A stretch of 64,000 nucleotides of DNA from Photobacterium sp. JCM 19050 (GTDB lineage: Bacteria > Pseudomonadota > Gammaproteobacteria > Enterobacterales > Vibrionaceae), in the NCBI GenBank assembly GCA_001310455.1, contig BAXG01000012.1, positions 62,001-126,000 of the forward strand. The letters run 5' to 3'. Positions 9,695 to 18,545 of this stretch are shown one piece after another. The notes beneath the pieces were generated by a model. It was given only the letters and a program-made list of their open reading frames with translations, was not told the origin of the DNA and ran no database searches. Position 1 is the first letter of the stretch. The number at the start of each line of letters is the position of its first letter. Made by a program: the position numbers and the translations under genes.

Positions 9695-10873
9695 TTTTAT
9701 CCCATATCAAACGAGAATCCAGGCTCTCAGCAGCAAGCATAGTGAGCACCACAACTAACCCGAACGCGACGGCGCCGGGGCCCGGGGTAAAATCGAGTAT
9801 TTGTCCGCGGTCGATAAGCGCAACCATCAGGGCGATAACAAAAAGGTCCATCATTGACCACTTGCCAATCCACTGGACGATGCCATATAGCTTCATCTCG
9901 AAACGCTGATAAATCCGGTTGCGGGTATGTATACAAAATAAGATGAAACCAAGTCCAAGGATTTTGGCAACAGGTACGATGATACTCGCAGTGAAAATGA
10001 TGATCGCAATACCGGTCATGCCGCTTTTTATCAAACTGGCCACACCGGAAAAAATGGTATCTTCCAGCCGTTTGCCGTTCGTCAGCAAAATCGAAATCGG
10101 GAACAAGTTAGCCGGGAAGATAAAAACGGTTGCAGAAATCAGGTACGCCAGGTCTTCTGGATACTGAGTGGTTCACGTTCATGCAGAGTGGTTCCGCAAC
10201 GTTGACAGGCTTTTGCTGAAGCAGGGTTGTTTTCGCTGCAGTGGTGGCAGCTTATCAGCTTGCCTTCGATGTGACTGTCATCGCTTTCTTCTTGAAACGC
10301 GTTCCAGATGCGACGAGTACTGAACCGGGAAAGGAGCAGTGAGTAAACGACCTGAAGAATCACAAAACAGTAAAGGCCGGGGCCAACAAATATTTCTGCG
10401 TAGTCTTTCACTTTGAAACATGAGATAGCGAGGCTTACAAGAAAAACATCCGCCATTACCCAGTGCTTCAGGTGGCGTGTGATGTTCAGACTGCGCCGCA
10501 ACCAGTCTCTGTTATGAAAATATAGGGAGACATAGGCGCCGCTGACCGCCAGTGAATAAACAACGGGGGCGACAACACTGCAAAAAAGCACCAGGCTTGC
10601 AATAAACGGGAATGTCGAGAAAAGGGTGATTGTCCCGGTGAGCACACTCGCCGGAATAGTAGCACTGAACAGGTCAATGGTAATTAACGGGAAATAGTAG
10701 GCCGGTAAGGCGAGAATGAGTGTGGTAAGAGCAAGTGCCAGTTCAGCATACAGACTGCTGCCGTAGAACTTGGCAAGCCGCACATCACACCGGGGACAAC
10801 GCATCGATTCACCCGGTTTGATTGCATGTTGCCTGACATGCAGGTCACAACCGGGACAACGGATACTGTACAT
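9687..10873 (-). CDS. letA: LetA (YebS/PqiA-family) inner-membrane protein (frameshift in the read)
   Basis: Inner-membrane partner of LetB that is thought to feed lipids into the MCE tunnel. Restoring one base in the CC pair at 10147-10148 fuses two pieces into about 396 residues (427 in E. coli). Two zinc-ribbon pairs are visible, CPGC...CPRC near residue 5-30 and CHHC...CQRC near residue 210-230. Each precedes a four-helix membrane block, giving the duplicated PqiA architecture. The repaired junction reads YLISATVFIFPANLFPIS, a typical membrane segment of this family. The gene lies 12 bp downstream of the ABC transporter gene and overlaps letB. Confidence 0.9.
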
Positions 10874-10884
10874 AAAAAGTGAAC

Positions 10885-12711
10885 CTATAGCCCTGACACG
10901 TCGGAAACACTCCTGTTATCCGGATCAGCCTGATTACCGGACACCGACTGGTTGCCGTAAAGTGTCTGGTAAGCACCTTGTTGCGAGACCAGCTCTCGGT
11001 GAGTTCCTTTTTGCGACACCCGGCCATCTTCCAAAACATAGATAATATCAGCTTGTTGGACGGCTGACAGCCTGTGAGCAACAATCAATGTGGTACGTCC
11101 TTTTAAAAAAAGGTTCAGTGCAGTGTGCAGCCGAGACTCCGTCAGGGTGTCGAGCGCCGAGGTTGCCTCATCCAAAATCACGATTTGAGGATTGGAAAGT
11201 ACCATACGGGCGATAGCGACGCGCTGACGCTGTCCGCCGGACAGACGCATGCCGTTTCGCCCGATCAGTGTGTCCAGGCCGTCAGTCAGAAGCGGTACGA
11301 CATCATCGAGTTGGGCAATAGACAGGGCCTGCCACAGCCTGTCATCGTCAAACGTCTCACCAAGGCATAGGTTTGCCCGTAACGTGTCGTTAAACATTAC
11401 TGGGTGCTGGAGTACGACAGCGACGTTTGTCCGAACGTGGCGTAGCGGGGTTTCCCGCATGGAGATGCCGTTATACCGAATGTCTCCGCTCTGCGGCAGG
11501 TATAGCCCCAGCAGCAACTGGATGAGAGTGGATTTGCCGCCACCGCTGGCTCCGACCAATGCAACACGCTTACCAGCCGGGACAGAAAGGCTCATGCCAT
11601 CCAGAACCTGTTTGTCGCTGTCATAGGCAAAGGAAACGTTATCAACCTGAATTTCAGCCTTGTCTGTGTCTGAAAATGGGTTGATGTCACCCTTGGGCTG
11701 TTGTTCTTCCTCTATGTCCAATACTGCATTCAAGCGACCAATGGCAGCTTTTGCACTGTACCACTCAATCTGGATGCCCAGTAGTTCTTGTACCGGAGAC
11801 AGCATGAACCAGAGATAACCAAAGACCGCAAAAATCTGGCCGATGGTCAGATCGCTGAAAAGCACCATCAGCATTGCAACGGCTCTGAAGACCTCGAAAC
11901 CAATGAGGAACATTAAAAAAGAGAGTCTCCCGGCGGCTTCTGATTGCCAGGCATACTTATCTGCGCTGAAACGAATGTCTTCTGCAGATTCTTTTAATCT
12001 TTGCAGATAAACACGTTCACGGTTTGCCGCTCGGAGCTGGTAAAGGCCGTCGAGCGTGTCAACCAGCCTTTGCTGGAAGTTTTCGAAGGATTCATTTTCC
12101 CGTTTTTTGAGGTGTTTCACCCGGCCACTGATTTTGCGGCTGATAAATATAATGATGGGATTGAGCAGAAGGATAAAAAGCCCCAACCGCCAATCCAGCC
12201 AAAGGAGAATAATCGCTGTCCCTGTGACCGTTAACAGACTGACGATAAACTTGCTGAGAGTCTGGCCAAGGAATTTGTCTACCGTTTCAACATCTGTCAC
12301 AAGGTGCGACGTCATGCCGCCGCTTCCGCGGACTTCGAACTCGCGCATGCTGATGCGGTTCAGTTTTTCGATAAGCAGGTGACGTATTCGAAAACTGATA
12401 TCTTTAGCAGCGAGCGTAAACTGTCGGCTTTGCAGTATGTTGAGCGCCTGACTTGCAACACGCATGAAAACAACTGCCAGCAAGATAACCGTAATATAGG
12501 ACGCAGAGCTGTGAAGGGATGACGGAAGCAGGGACTTCATGATGTCTACACCTGCTCCGGGTTGGTTAAGCAACACTTCATCAACCATAAGAGGCATTAA
12601 AAGCGGGATCGGAACACTGATTAAAGTAGCAACGATTGCGATGATGTTTGCTGCAATCAGCCTCTTCTTGTGAATTAACGCTTGAGCCTTTAGCCAGTTC
12701 CAGTTAATCAT
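10885..12711 (-). CDS. ABC exporter, fused membrane and ATPase domains
   Basis: The 608 residues have the half-transporter layout: an exporter-type membrane domain with about six helices in residues 15-330, then a nucleotide-binding domain from about 355. Walker A is GASGGGKST, the signature is LSGGQRQRVA, Walker B is IVILDEATSALD and the switch His is in IVAHRLSA. It would work as a homodimer or with a partner. The substrate cannot be read from the sequence. The C-terminus ends in a short Asn/Ser/Asp-rich tail with repeats (NQSVSGNQ, DNRSVSD). It is the first gene of a tight operon with letA and letB, which suggests an envelope-lipid or lipophilic substrate. Confidence 0.88.
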   Translation of the reverse strand: MINWNWLKAQALIHKKRLIAANIIAIVATLISVPIPLLMPLMVDEVLLNQPGAGVDIMKSLLPSSLHSSASYITVILLAVVFMRVASQALNILQSRQFTLAAKDISFRIRHLLIEKLNRISMREFEVRGSGGMTSHLVTDVETVDKFLGQTLSKFIVSLLTVTGTAIILLWLDWRLGLFILLLNPIIIFISRKISGRVKHLKKRENESFENFQQRLVDTLDGLYQLRAANRERVYLQRLKESAEDIRFSADKYAWQSEAAGRLSFLMFLIGFEVFRAVAMLMVLFSDLTIGQIFAVFGYLWFMLSPVQELLGIQIEWYSAKAAIGRLNAVLDIEEEQQPKGDINPFSDTDKAEIQVDNVSFAYDSDKQVLDGMSLSVPAGKRVALVGASGGGKSTLIQLLLGLYLPQSGDIRYNGISMRETPLRHVRTNVAVVLQHPVMFNDTLRANLCLGETFDDDRLWQALSIAQLDDVVPLLTDGLDTLIGRNGMRLSGGQRQRVAIARMVLSNPQIVILDEATSALDTLTESRLHTALNLFLKGRTTLIVAHRLSAVQQADIIYVLEDGRVSQKGTHRELVSQQGAYQTLYGNQSVSGNQADPDNRSVSDVSGL

Positions 12712-12867
12712 ACGCCTCTCATAAGTGATATTGCTGCGGGTTAAGGTTATCGGGCAGTCAAAATTTCTTTGGTTGCCAAATTTGGTGAAACAAAGATGCT
12801 GTTACTTAACGATAATGTGTCAGCATCAAGAGCGATCAATTTTTACTTGTAATGGAACACACCTGAA

Positions 12868-13325
12868 ATGGAAAACAAATCGGTTTTTTACCAAACTTTA
12901 ACCAAGCAGGCTATTGCGCTTGTGGAAGGTGAAAAAGACAGGATTGCAAACCTGTCAAATATCAGCGCGCTGTTAAATATGTCGCTGGAAGAAATCAATT
13001 GGGTTGGCTTTTATCTCTATGATGGTGAAGAACTCGTTCTTGGCCCGTTTCAGGGTAAACCAGCCTGTGTGAGAATTCCTTCCGGCACCGGAGTGTGTGG
13101 TACTGCTTTTGCCACAGATTCGGTGCAACGTGTTGTAGATGTCCATCAATTTGAAGGACACATCGCATGTGATGCGGCCAGCAATTCCGAAATTGTTTTG
13201 CCCCTTCGGGCCGGTGATGCATTGATTGGCGTGCTGGATATTGATAGCCTAGTTATGGCAGATTTGATGAGCAGGATGAAAATGGGCTTACTGAACTTGT
13301 CAGAGCGTTGCAAATTCACCTGTAA
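12868..13325 (+). CDS. msrC: Free methionine-(R)-sulfoxide reductase, GAF domain (frameshift in the read)
   Basis: Reduces free methionine-R-sulfoxide in the cytoplasm (fRMsr, formerly YebR). A single GAF domain carries the family cysteine cluster: GPFQGKPACVRIPSGTGVCGTA, then GHIACDAASNSEIVLP. The C-terminal reading goes out of frame at about 13253. Restoring one base gives GRFDEQDENGLTELV, the standard family ending, with a stop at 13323-13325 and about 152 residues. It is transcribed toward proQ, as yebR lies near proQ-prc in relatives. Confidence 0.88.
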
Positions 13326-13339
13326 ATAGCTGCGCCGAG

Positions 13340-13368
13340 GTGTTTTTTGAAACCGTACACTCTATAAT
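13340..13368 (+). promoter_or_regulatory. Probable proQ promoter
   Basis: A consensus -10 box TATAAT lies at 13363-13368, 63 bp before the proQ start. The region at -35 spacing (GTGTTT) is a weak match. Proposed from sequence only. Confidence 0.35.
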
Positions 13369-13430
13369 AGGCGCAATATTCCCTAAGTAACTCTGTTTGC
13401 AATGAAAATTGCAAACCTCCAGGTAACATA

Positions 13431-14126
13431 ATGGAAAACACTGAAAAACTCACAAACAGTAAGGCGGTTATCGCTTACATCGCCGAACAATTTCCAAACT
13501 GCTTTTCCGTAGAGGGCGAAGCAAAGCCCCTGAAAATCGGAATTTTCGAAGATCTTGCTGCACGTCTTGATGGTGACACTCGTGTAAGTAAAACCCAACT
13601 GCGCGCAGCACTGCGTCAGTACACCTCCTCATGGCGTTATCTGCACGGTGTTAAACCTGGTGCAGTGCGTGTTGACCTGGATGGCAATGCATGTGGTGAG
13701 CTGGAAGAAGAGCACATCGAACATGCTCGCAAGGCACTGGAAGAAAGCAAAGCCAAGGCAGCAGAGCGCCGCAAAGAAAAGGCTAAAGAGCAGCGTGCCA
13801 AAGATGCTCAGGCTCGCAAACAGGGTGGTGAAGGTAAAAAACCTGCAAAATCAGGTAAACCACAGTCTGATCGACCACGCAATAATGAACGTCAGAATGC
13901 ACCGCGTCGCAAACCAGCCCATACTGTTAAGAACGAACAAGCGAAGAAAACCGTTACTGTTCGCGCTGTTACAAGCGAAGACCTGGTAATCGGTAAGCAA
14001 GTTAACGTCAGCATGGGTAAAGGTTTAACACCGGCTCAAATCGTTGAAGTTAACAAAAACGAGGTGCGTGTTCGTCTGACCAATGGTTTGACCATGGTAG
14101 TAAAAGCAGAGCACCTGAGCCTTTAA
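13431..14126 (+). CDS. proQ: RNA chaperone ProQ
   Basis: A 231-residue FinO-family RNA-binding protein that stabilises sRNAs and mRNAs. The N-terminal FinO domain (about 5-120) contains [28 protein letters not shown] and [20 protein letters not shown] basic, Lys/Ala/Arg-rich linker (about 100-165) is followed by a C-terminal Tudor-like domain from about 180 ([21 protein letters not shown]). This is the full ProQ architecture. It lies 25 bp upstream of prc, as in E. coli, where the two are co-transcribed. A strong AGGTAA element precedes the ATG. Confidence 0.96.
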   Translation: MENTEKLTNSKAVIAYIAEQFPNCFSVEGEAKPLKIGIFEDLAARLDGDTRVSKTQLRAALRQYTSSWRYLHGVKPGAVRVDLDGNACGELEEEHIEHARKALEESKAKAAERRKEKAKEQRAKDAQARKQGGEGKKPAKSGKPQSDRPRNNERQNAPRRKPAHTVKNEQAKKTVTVRAVTSEDLVIGKQVNVSMGKGLTPAQIVEVNKNEVRVRLTNGLTMVVKAEHLSL

Positions 14127-14151
14127 ATTACTCTAGGAGAACGCACGACGC

Positions 14152-16149
14152 ATGATCTGTCGATTCCGTTATTCCCTGCTGGCTGCCGGTATTGTTCTGG
14201 CTTCATCAGCGTATGCGTTGGAGCCGAATTACTCGTCCGACGAATTGCCGGTTTTACATGCTGAGCCTCAGCATGCAACCGCAAGCAAGCGGGTAGCTTC
14301 ACGCTTTACGCGTTCTCACTACAAACGCTTTGATCTTAACGACGCTTTTTCTGAGCAAATCTTTGACCGTTATCTCGAAATGCTGGATTTCAACCGCAGC
14401 TTTCTCACGCAACAAGACGTGGACAAGCTGTCTTCCTGGAAAGACCAGTTTGATAACCAGTTGGTAGATGGGCAGACTTCCGCCGCGTACCAGATTTTCG
14501 ATTATGTTCAGCGCAAGCGCTTTGAGCAGTATGACCACGCGCTTGCCTTGCTTGACCAGCCTTTTGACTTCACGAAAGATGAGAGCATAACGCTTGACCG
14601 CAGTGAAATGCCTTGGGCGAAAGATCAGGCAGCATTGAACGAAATCTGGCGCAAAAGGGTGAAATATGACGCCCTGAATCTAAAGCTCGCTGGCAAATCG
14701 GATGACGAAGTTAAAGAGACACTGGGAAAACGTTATAACAACGCGTTGAAGCGTTTGACCCAGACACACAGCGAAGACGTTTTCCAAATCTACATGAACG
14801 CCTTCGCGCGTCAAATCGACCCGCATACCAGTTATCTTTCTCCGCGTAATGCTGAAACTTTCCAGTCAGAAATGAACCTTTCTCTGGAAGGAATCGGAGC
14901 GGTGTTACAAAGTGAAGATGATTACACCATTATCCGCTCTTTGGTTGCTGGTGGCCCTGCCGCTAAATCGAAGAAACTTGCACCGGGTGACCGAATTATC
15001 GGCGTTGCTCAGGATGACAAGGAAATGGTGGATGTTGTCGGCTGGCGTTTAGACGACGTTGTTCAATTGATTAAAGGTCCTAAAGGTACGGATGTCATTC
15101 TTAATATCCTGCCTGAAGGCGCAAACGCTACTAGTTACACTGTAACAATCACGCGAGACAAGATTCGCCTCGAAGACCGAGCCGTGAAATATGACATCGT
15201 CGAGCAAAACGGCAAGAAAGTAGCGGTTCTAAACGTACCTAGCTTTTATGTCGGACTCGCTCAGGACACGGCAAAGCTCCTTAAGGAAATCGAAGGCAAG
15301 GGTGTCAGTGGTATTGTTATGGATCTCCGTAACAATGGTGGTGGTGCACTAAGCGAAGCCACGGCATTAACCGGACTGTTTATTGACAGCGGCCCAGTTG
15401 TTCAGGTTCGTGACAGTTATGGTCGGGTCAAAGTTGGCAGCGACAGTGACGATCAGATTGCTTATCAGGGTCCGATGACGGTTCTGGTTAATCGTTACAG
15501 TGCATCCGCATCAGAAATTTTTGCCGCTGCACTGCAGGACTATGGCCGGGCAGTGATCGTCGGTGAACAGTCGTTCGGTAAGGGCACAGTTCAACAACAC
15601 CGTTCTCTCAATCACATTTACGACCTGTTCGATAAAGAACTGGGTTATGTGCAGTACACCATTCAAAAGTTCTATCGCATCAACGGCGGAAGCACGCAAA
15701 ATCTGGGTGTTGTACCGGACATTGCATTCCCAACCGCAGTTTCTCATGAAGAGACTGGTGAGAGCGTTGAAGACAATGCGCTTCCTTGGGATAGCATTGG
15801 CGCAGCGAAGTACAAAAAGGTTGAAGACCTTCAGGGTGAAATCTCACAGCTAAAAGCAATGCACGAAAAACGCATTGCGTCTGACCGAGAATTTGGATTC
15901 ATTCTGGATGATATTGCCAAGTACAAAGCTGAAAAAGACATCAATGCCATTTCATTGAATGAAAAAGCACGCATTGCTGAGCGTGATGAAGAAGATGTTC
16001 AACGTCTTTCACGAATCAACGCCCGCCAAAAAGCTGAAGGTCAGCCAGAGTTTAAATCCTTGGAAGACATTCCAAAAGATTATGAGGCACCTGATGCTTA
16101 TCTTGATGAAGCTGTTGCGATAACGCTGGATATGTCCAAACTTAGTTGA
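14152..16149 (+). CDS. prc: Carboxy-terminal processing protease Prc (Tsp)
   Basis: A periplasmic tail-specific protease of 665 residues (682 in E. coli). It processes PBP3 and degrades ssrA-type C-termini and MepS. A signal peptide ends near ASSAYALE (about residue 23). A PDZ domain follows at about 220-310 (LSLEGIGAVLQSED...GDRIIGV). The catalytic Ser/Lys dyad is seen in RYSASASEIFAAALQDYG and SFGKGTVQQH, with the central Ser of SASASE 25 residues before the Lys, as in E. coli Prc. The reading frame is intact and the gene follows proQ closely. Confidence 0.96.
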   Translation: MICRFRYSLLAAGIVLASSAYALEPNYSSDELPVLHAEPQHATASKRVASRFTRSHYKRFDLNDAFSEQIFDRYLEMLDFNRSFLTQQDVDKLSSWKDQFDNQLVDGQTSAAYQIFDYVQRKRFEQYDHALALLDQPFDFTKDESITLDRSEMPWAKDQAALNEIWRKRVKYDALNLKLAGKSDDEVKETLGKRYNNALKRLTQTHSEDVFQIYMNAFARQIDPHTSYLSPRNAETFQSEMNLSLEGIGAVLQSEDDYTIIRSLVAGGPAAKSKKLAPGDRIIGVAQDDKEMVDVVGWRLDDVVQLIKGPKGTDVILNILPEGANATSYTVTITRDKIRLEDRAVKYDIVEQNGKKVAVLNVPSFYVGLAQDTAKLLKEIEGKGVSGIVMDLRNNGGGALSEATALTGLFIDSGPVVQVRDSYGRVKVGSDSDDQIAYQGPMTVLVNRYSASASEIFAAALQDYGRAVIVGEQSFGKGTVQQHRSLNHIYDLFDKELGYVQYTIQKFYRINGGSTQNLGVVPDIAFPTAVSHEETGESVEDNALPWDSIGAAKYKKVEDLQGEISQLKAMHEKRIASDREFGFILDDIAKYKAEKDINAISLNEKARIAERDEEDVQRLSRINARQKAEGQPEFKSLEDIPKDYEAPDAYLDEAVAITLDMSKLS

Positions 16150-16299
16150 GAACATCGGCAAAATTGACGAGTTAAATCTATAAGGCCCCTCACTATGAGT
16201 CTTTTTTATGCTATTGGTTTCATTTATTTAACCTTAAATGCTACAAAGTTGTCACAATTCACTACGCTTAAAGAGTAAGCCAGAAACTCTGGAGGGCGT

Positions 16300-16953
16300 A
16301 TGAGGTTTATTATTGGGGTGTTGTTTCTGGGGCTGACGGTCTTGCCAGCAAAAGCAGGTGACCTCACTCAGCTGGATTTTCCACTGTTGATTGGAGATTG
16401 GTATTGGTTCAATCCAGACCAGTCCCAAGAGTCTGAAGACGTTAAAGATTACAGGGCACTCAGTATCAGTTTCTCGTCAGAAGATACATTCCAGTTTACG
16501 CTTCTGCATCGGAGTGGGAAAACTGAACGCTTAAAAGGGAAGTATTCCATTGACGAAAGCTCGTTGGTTTTGAATGACGAATATGGTCAAGGCCAACAGC
16601 ACGAATATAAGCTCAGTCATAACAAGTTGCAGCTGCAGGGAATCAATTTTACTAAACTGCTCCCCGCGCAACTTTCGGGTTTGTGGATCAGCAAAATCGT
16701 TTATGGCAATGACATAGAAAAGGGCACTAATTTTTCAATCAACCTTCGCCCTGACTTTTTGTTCTCTGCCAAAGTGAATGACAGGCAAGGTAATCAGGCC
16801 GTACACCGGGGTATCTACTTCCTGGAAGGGGAGAACCTGGTACTTCTCTACCCCGACGGCCAGCAAGAAGCGACTTTTGTTCTCAGTGCAAATACGCTGA
16901 CATTGACCGATGCGATATCTGACGCAGAAATGGTCATGGTCAGAAAGAATTAG
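16300..16953 (+). CDS. Secreted protein with duplicated beta-rich domain, unknown function
   Basis: 217 residues with a Sec signal peptide (hydrophobic stretch ending PAKAG near residue 19). I do not recognise a family. The mature part looks like two copies of one fold. Each half starts with a Gly-x-Trp (IGDWYWF and SGLWISK). It then has a Phe-rich strand, a charged G-x-Y segment (LKGKYSIDESSLVL and HRGIYFLEGENLVL) and ends with a hydrophobic LQL or LTL strand. This layout recalls small lipocalin-like domains, but that is inference. It has its own Shine-Dalgarno (GGAGGG) and ends at a strong bidirectional terminator. Confidence 0.65.
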   Translation: MRFIIGVLFLGLTVLPAKAGDLTQLDFPLLIGDWYWFNPDQSQESEDVKDYRALSISFSSEDTFQFTLLHRSGKTERLKGKYSIDESSLVLNDEYGQGQQHEYKLSHNKLQLQGINFTKLLPAQLSGLWISKIVYGNDIEKGTNFSINLRPDFLFSAKVNDRQGNQAVHRGIYFLEGENLVLLYPDGQQEATFVLSANTLTLTDAISDAEMVMVRKN

Positions 16954-16963
16954 CTAAGATAGA

Positions 16964-16991
16964 AAAATGCCGCTAGAGACAGCGGCATTTT
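16964..16991. terminator. Bidirectional terminator
   Basis: AAAATGCCGCT pairs perfectly with AGCGGCATTTT around the loop AGAGAC. It lies between the convergent genes for the secreted protein and pncB, with A/T runs on both sides. Confidence 0.9.
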
Positions 16992-17019
16992 AATTTGTCA
17001 GGCTACTACTTTACAGTCG

Positions 17020-18192
17020 TCAGGCAATGTTGAAGGCCTGTCGGAGCTCGGACAAATACTGCTCATCCCTGCAGATCGATTTATCTGGCTCATCGGATAT
17101 TTTCGCAACCGGTTTCCCGTTACAACTCACCAATTTCAAAACGATGTTCAGCGTCTTTACGTCCGGTAAGTTACAGGTTAACTGCGTGCCGATTCCGAAT
17201 GACGTATTGATTCTGCCACTAAAGTGGCTGTAGATAGCGGCTGCTTTTTCCAACGTTAGACTGTCTGAAAAAACTAACATTTTTTCCATAGGGTCAATAT
17301 CTTGGGAGCGATAATGTTCAATAGCGCGCTCGCCCCAGGAGATCGGATCGCCGCTGTCGTGTCGCAGGCCAGAGAAGGTTTCACTCAGGTGCGTGCCAAA
17401 GTCTCGCAGGAAAGCATCCATGTTAATGCAGTCAGTCAGAGCGATACCGAGTTTATCCGGATACGCTTGTAACCAACGGTTAAGTGCAAGAAGTTGTGAG
17501 TCTGCAAGTTCACCACTTAATTGTTGGTGAGCCTGGAACCATTCATGGGCTTGGGTACCAAATGGTTGAAGGCCGAACTCTTTCGCCAATTCAAGGTTTG
17601 AAGTACCGATGAAGTGGGGGAAGTGCTGGCGAAGATGATCAACGATTGACCAGTGGACCTCTTTTGAAAAACGACGACGGGTACCGAAGTCGATAACAGA
17701 AAACTGGCTGAGATCATCACCACTGGCAAAAAGCTTTTCAATTTTATACTGGAGCCGGTCGACAGCCTGAGCAGCGGTGCTTTCTGGGTACATATTGTGA
17801 CAACGTAACTCACAAATGATCGCGAGTAGTGGTACTTCCCATAAGATAACATCGCGCCAAAGGCCTGATATACGGATTGCCAGTTGGCTATCTTGCTCTT
17901 TGATTTCGACTTGGTCAGCATTTAGCTGGAAGGTTTTCAACCAGTCCAGGTAATCTTGCTGATAGAGACCGAGGTCTGAAAGATACGCGAGCTCATCCGG
18001 ACTGAACGAAAGCTCAGCCATCATTGCAACCTGTTCCTTCAGGGCGGGGATCAAATAACGTAGATCTTCGCTACTGCGACAATGGAACTCCGCTTCGACA
18101 GGAACCTCTGGATACAGGTGGAAAACTGCCTGTTGCATGTTCAACTTATAAACATCTGTATCCAACAGAGAAGTAATGATTGGGGTTGTCAT
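17020..18192 (-). CDS. pncB: Nicotinate phosphoribosyltransferase
   Basis: Converts nicotinate, PRPP and ATP to nicotinate mononucleotide in the NAD salvage pathway. The 390 residues are close to the family size (400). Conserved blocks are [55 protein letters not shown] and [13 protein letters not shown]. The His of GTQAHEW is in the segment that is phosphorylated in this family. The gene is intact and faces away from pepN. A one-mismatch matS-like sequence (GTGACAACGTAAC) lies inside it at 17797-17809. Confidence 0.95.
   Translation of the reverse strand: MTTPIITSLLDTDVYKLNMQQAVFHLYPEVPVEAEFHCRSSEDLRYLIPALKEQVAMMAELSFSPDELAYLSDLGLYQQDYLDWLKTFQLNADQVEIKEQDSQLAIRISGLWRDVILWEVPLLAIICELRCHNMYPESTAAQAVDRLQYKIEKLFASGDDLSQFSVIDFGTRRRFSKEVHWSIVDHLRQHFPHFIGTSNLELAKEFGLQPFGTQAHEWFQAHQQLSGELADSQLLALNRWLQAYPDKLGIALTDCINMDAFLRDFGTHLSETFSGLRHDSGDPISWGERAIEHYRSQDIDPMEKMLVFSDSLTLEKAAAIYSHFSGRINTSFGIGTQLTCNLPDVKTLNIVLKLVSCNGKPVAKISDEPDKSICRDEQYLSELRQAFNIA
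17797..17809. promoter_or_regulatory. matS-like site with one mismatch (GTGACAACGTAAC)
   Basis: Twelve of 13 positions fit the matS consensus. Read on the other strand it is GTTACGTTGTCAC, the same third-base change seen at 38042 and 39069. Its position inside pncB means it could be coincidental. Confidence 0.35.
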
Positions 18193-18545
18193 GCCCGGTT
18201 TACGCCCCTAAATATGATATAACACTGAAACTAGCCCGCAATCATACCGTAAATTCAGACAAATTTAACTAGCGAACATCACTCCAACAGGCAGTTTGTA
18301 TGCCATTTGTTGTTTTACAACAGCAATGCTGAACGATAATTCATCTCTCCGCACAGGTTGTCGTAAAAACATTGCTCAAATGTTGGTGTTGGGAGACAAA
18401 ATAGCGAATTCTATGTGTCTGTCATGGAAAATAACTGTAATGTCGTTTGAAATTAGCGTTTTTGCCCTAATTTGATACAGTAAACTAAAGCGATAAAAAC
18501 GCAGTAAACTACAAGCAAGCCTTCTTGTTTCAAAAGGACATTACC
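18193..18545. other. Divergent intergenic region pncB / pepN
   Basis: About 350 bp between divergent genes, so it should hold both promoters. It contains a small inverted repeat TGTTG-TTTTA-CAACA at about 18307. No recognised operator was found. The pepN start is preceded by AAAGGAC. Confidence 0.45.
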
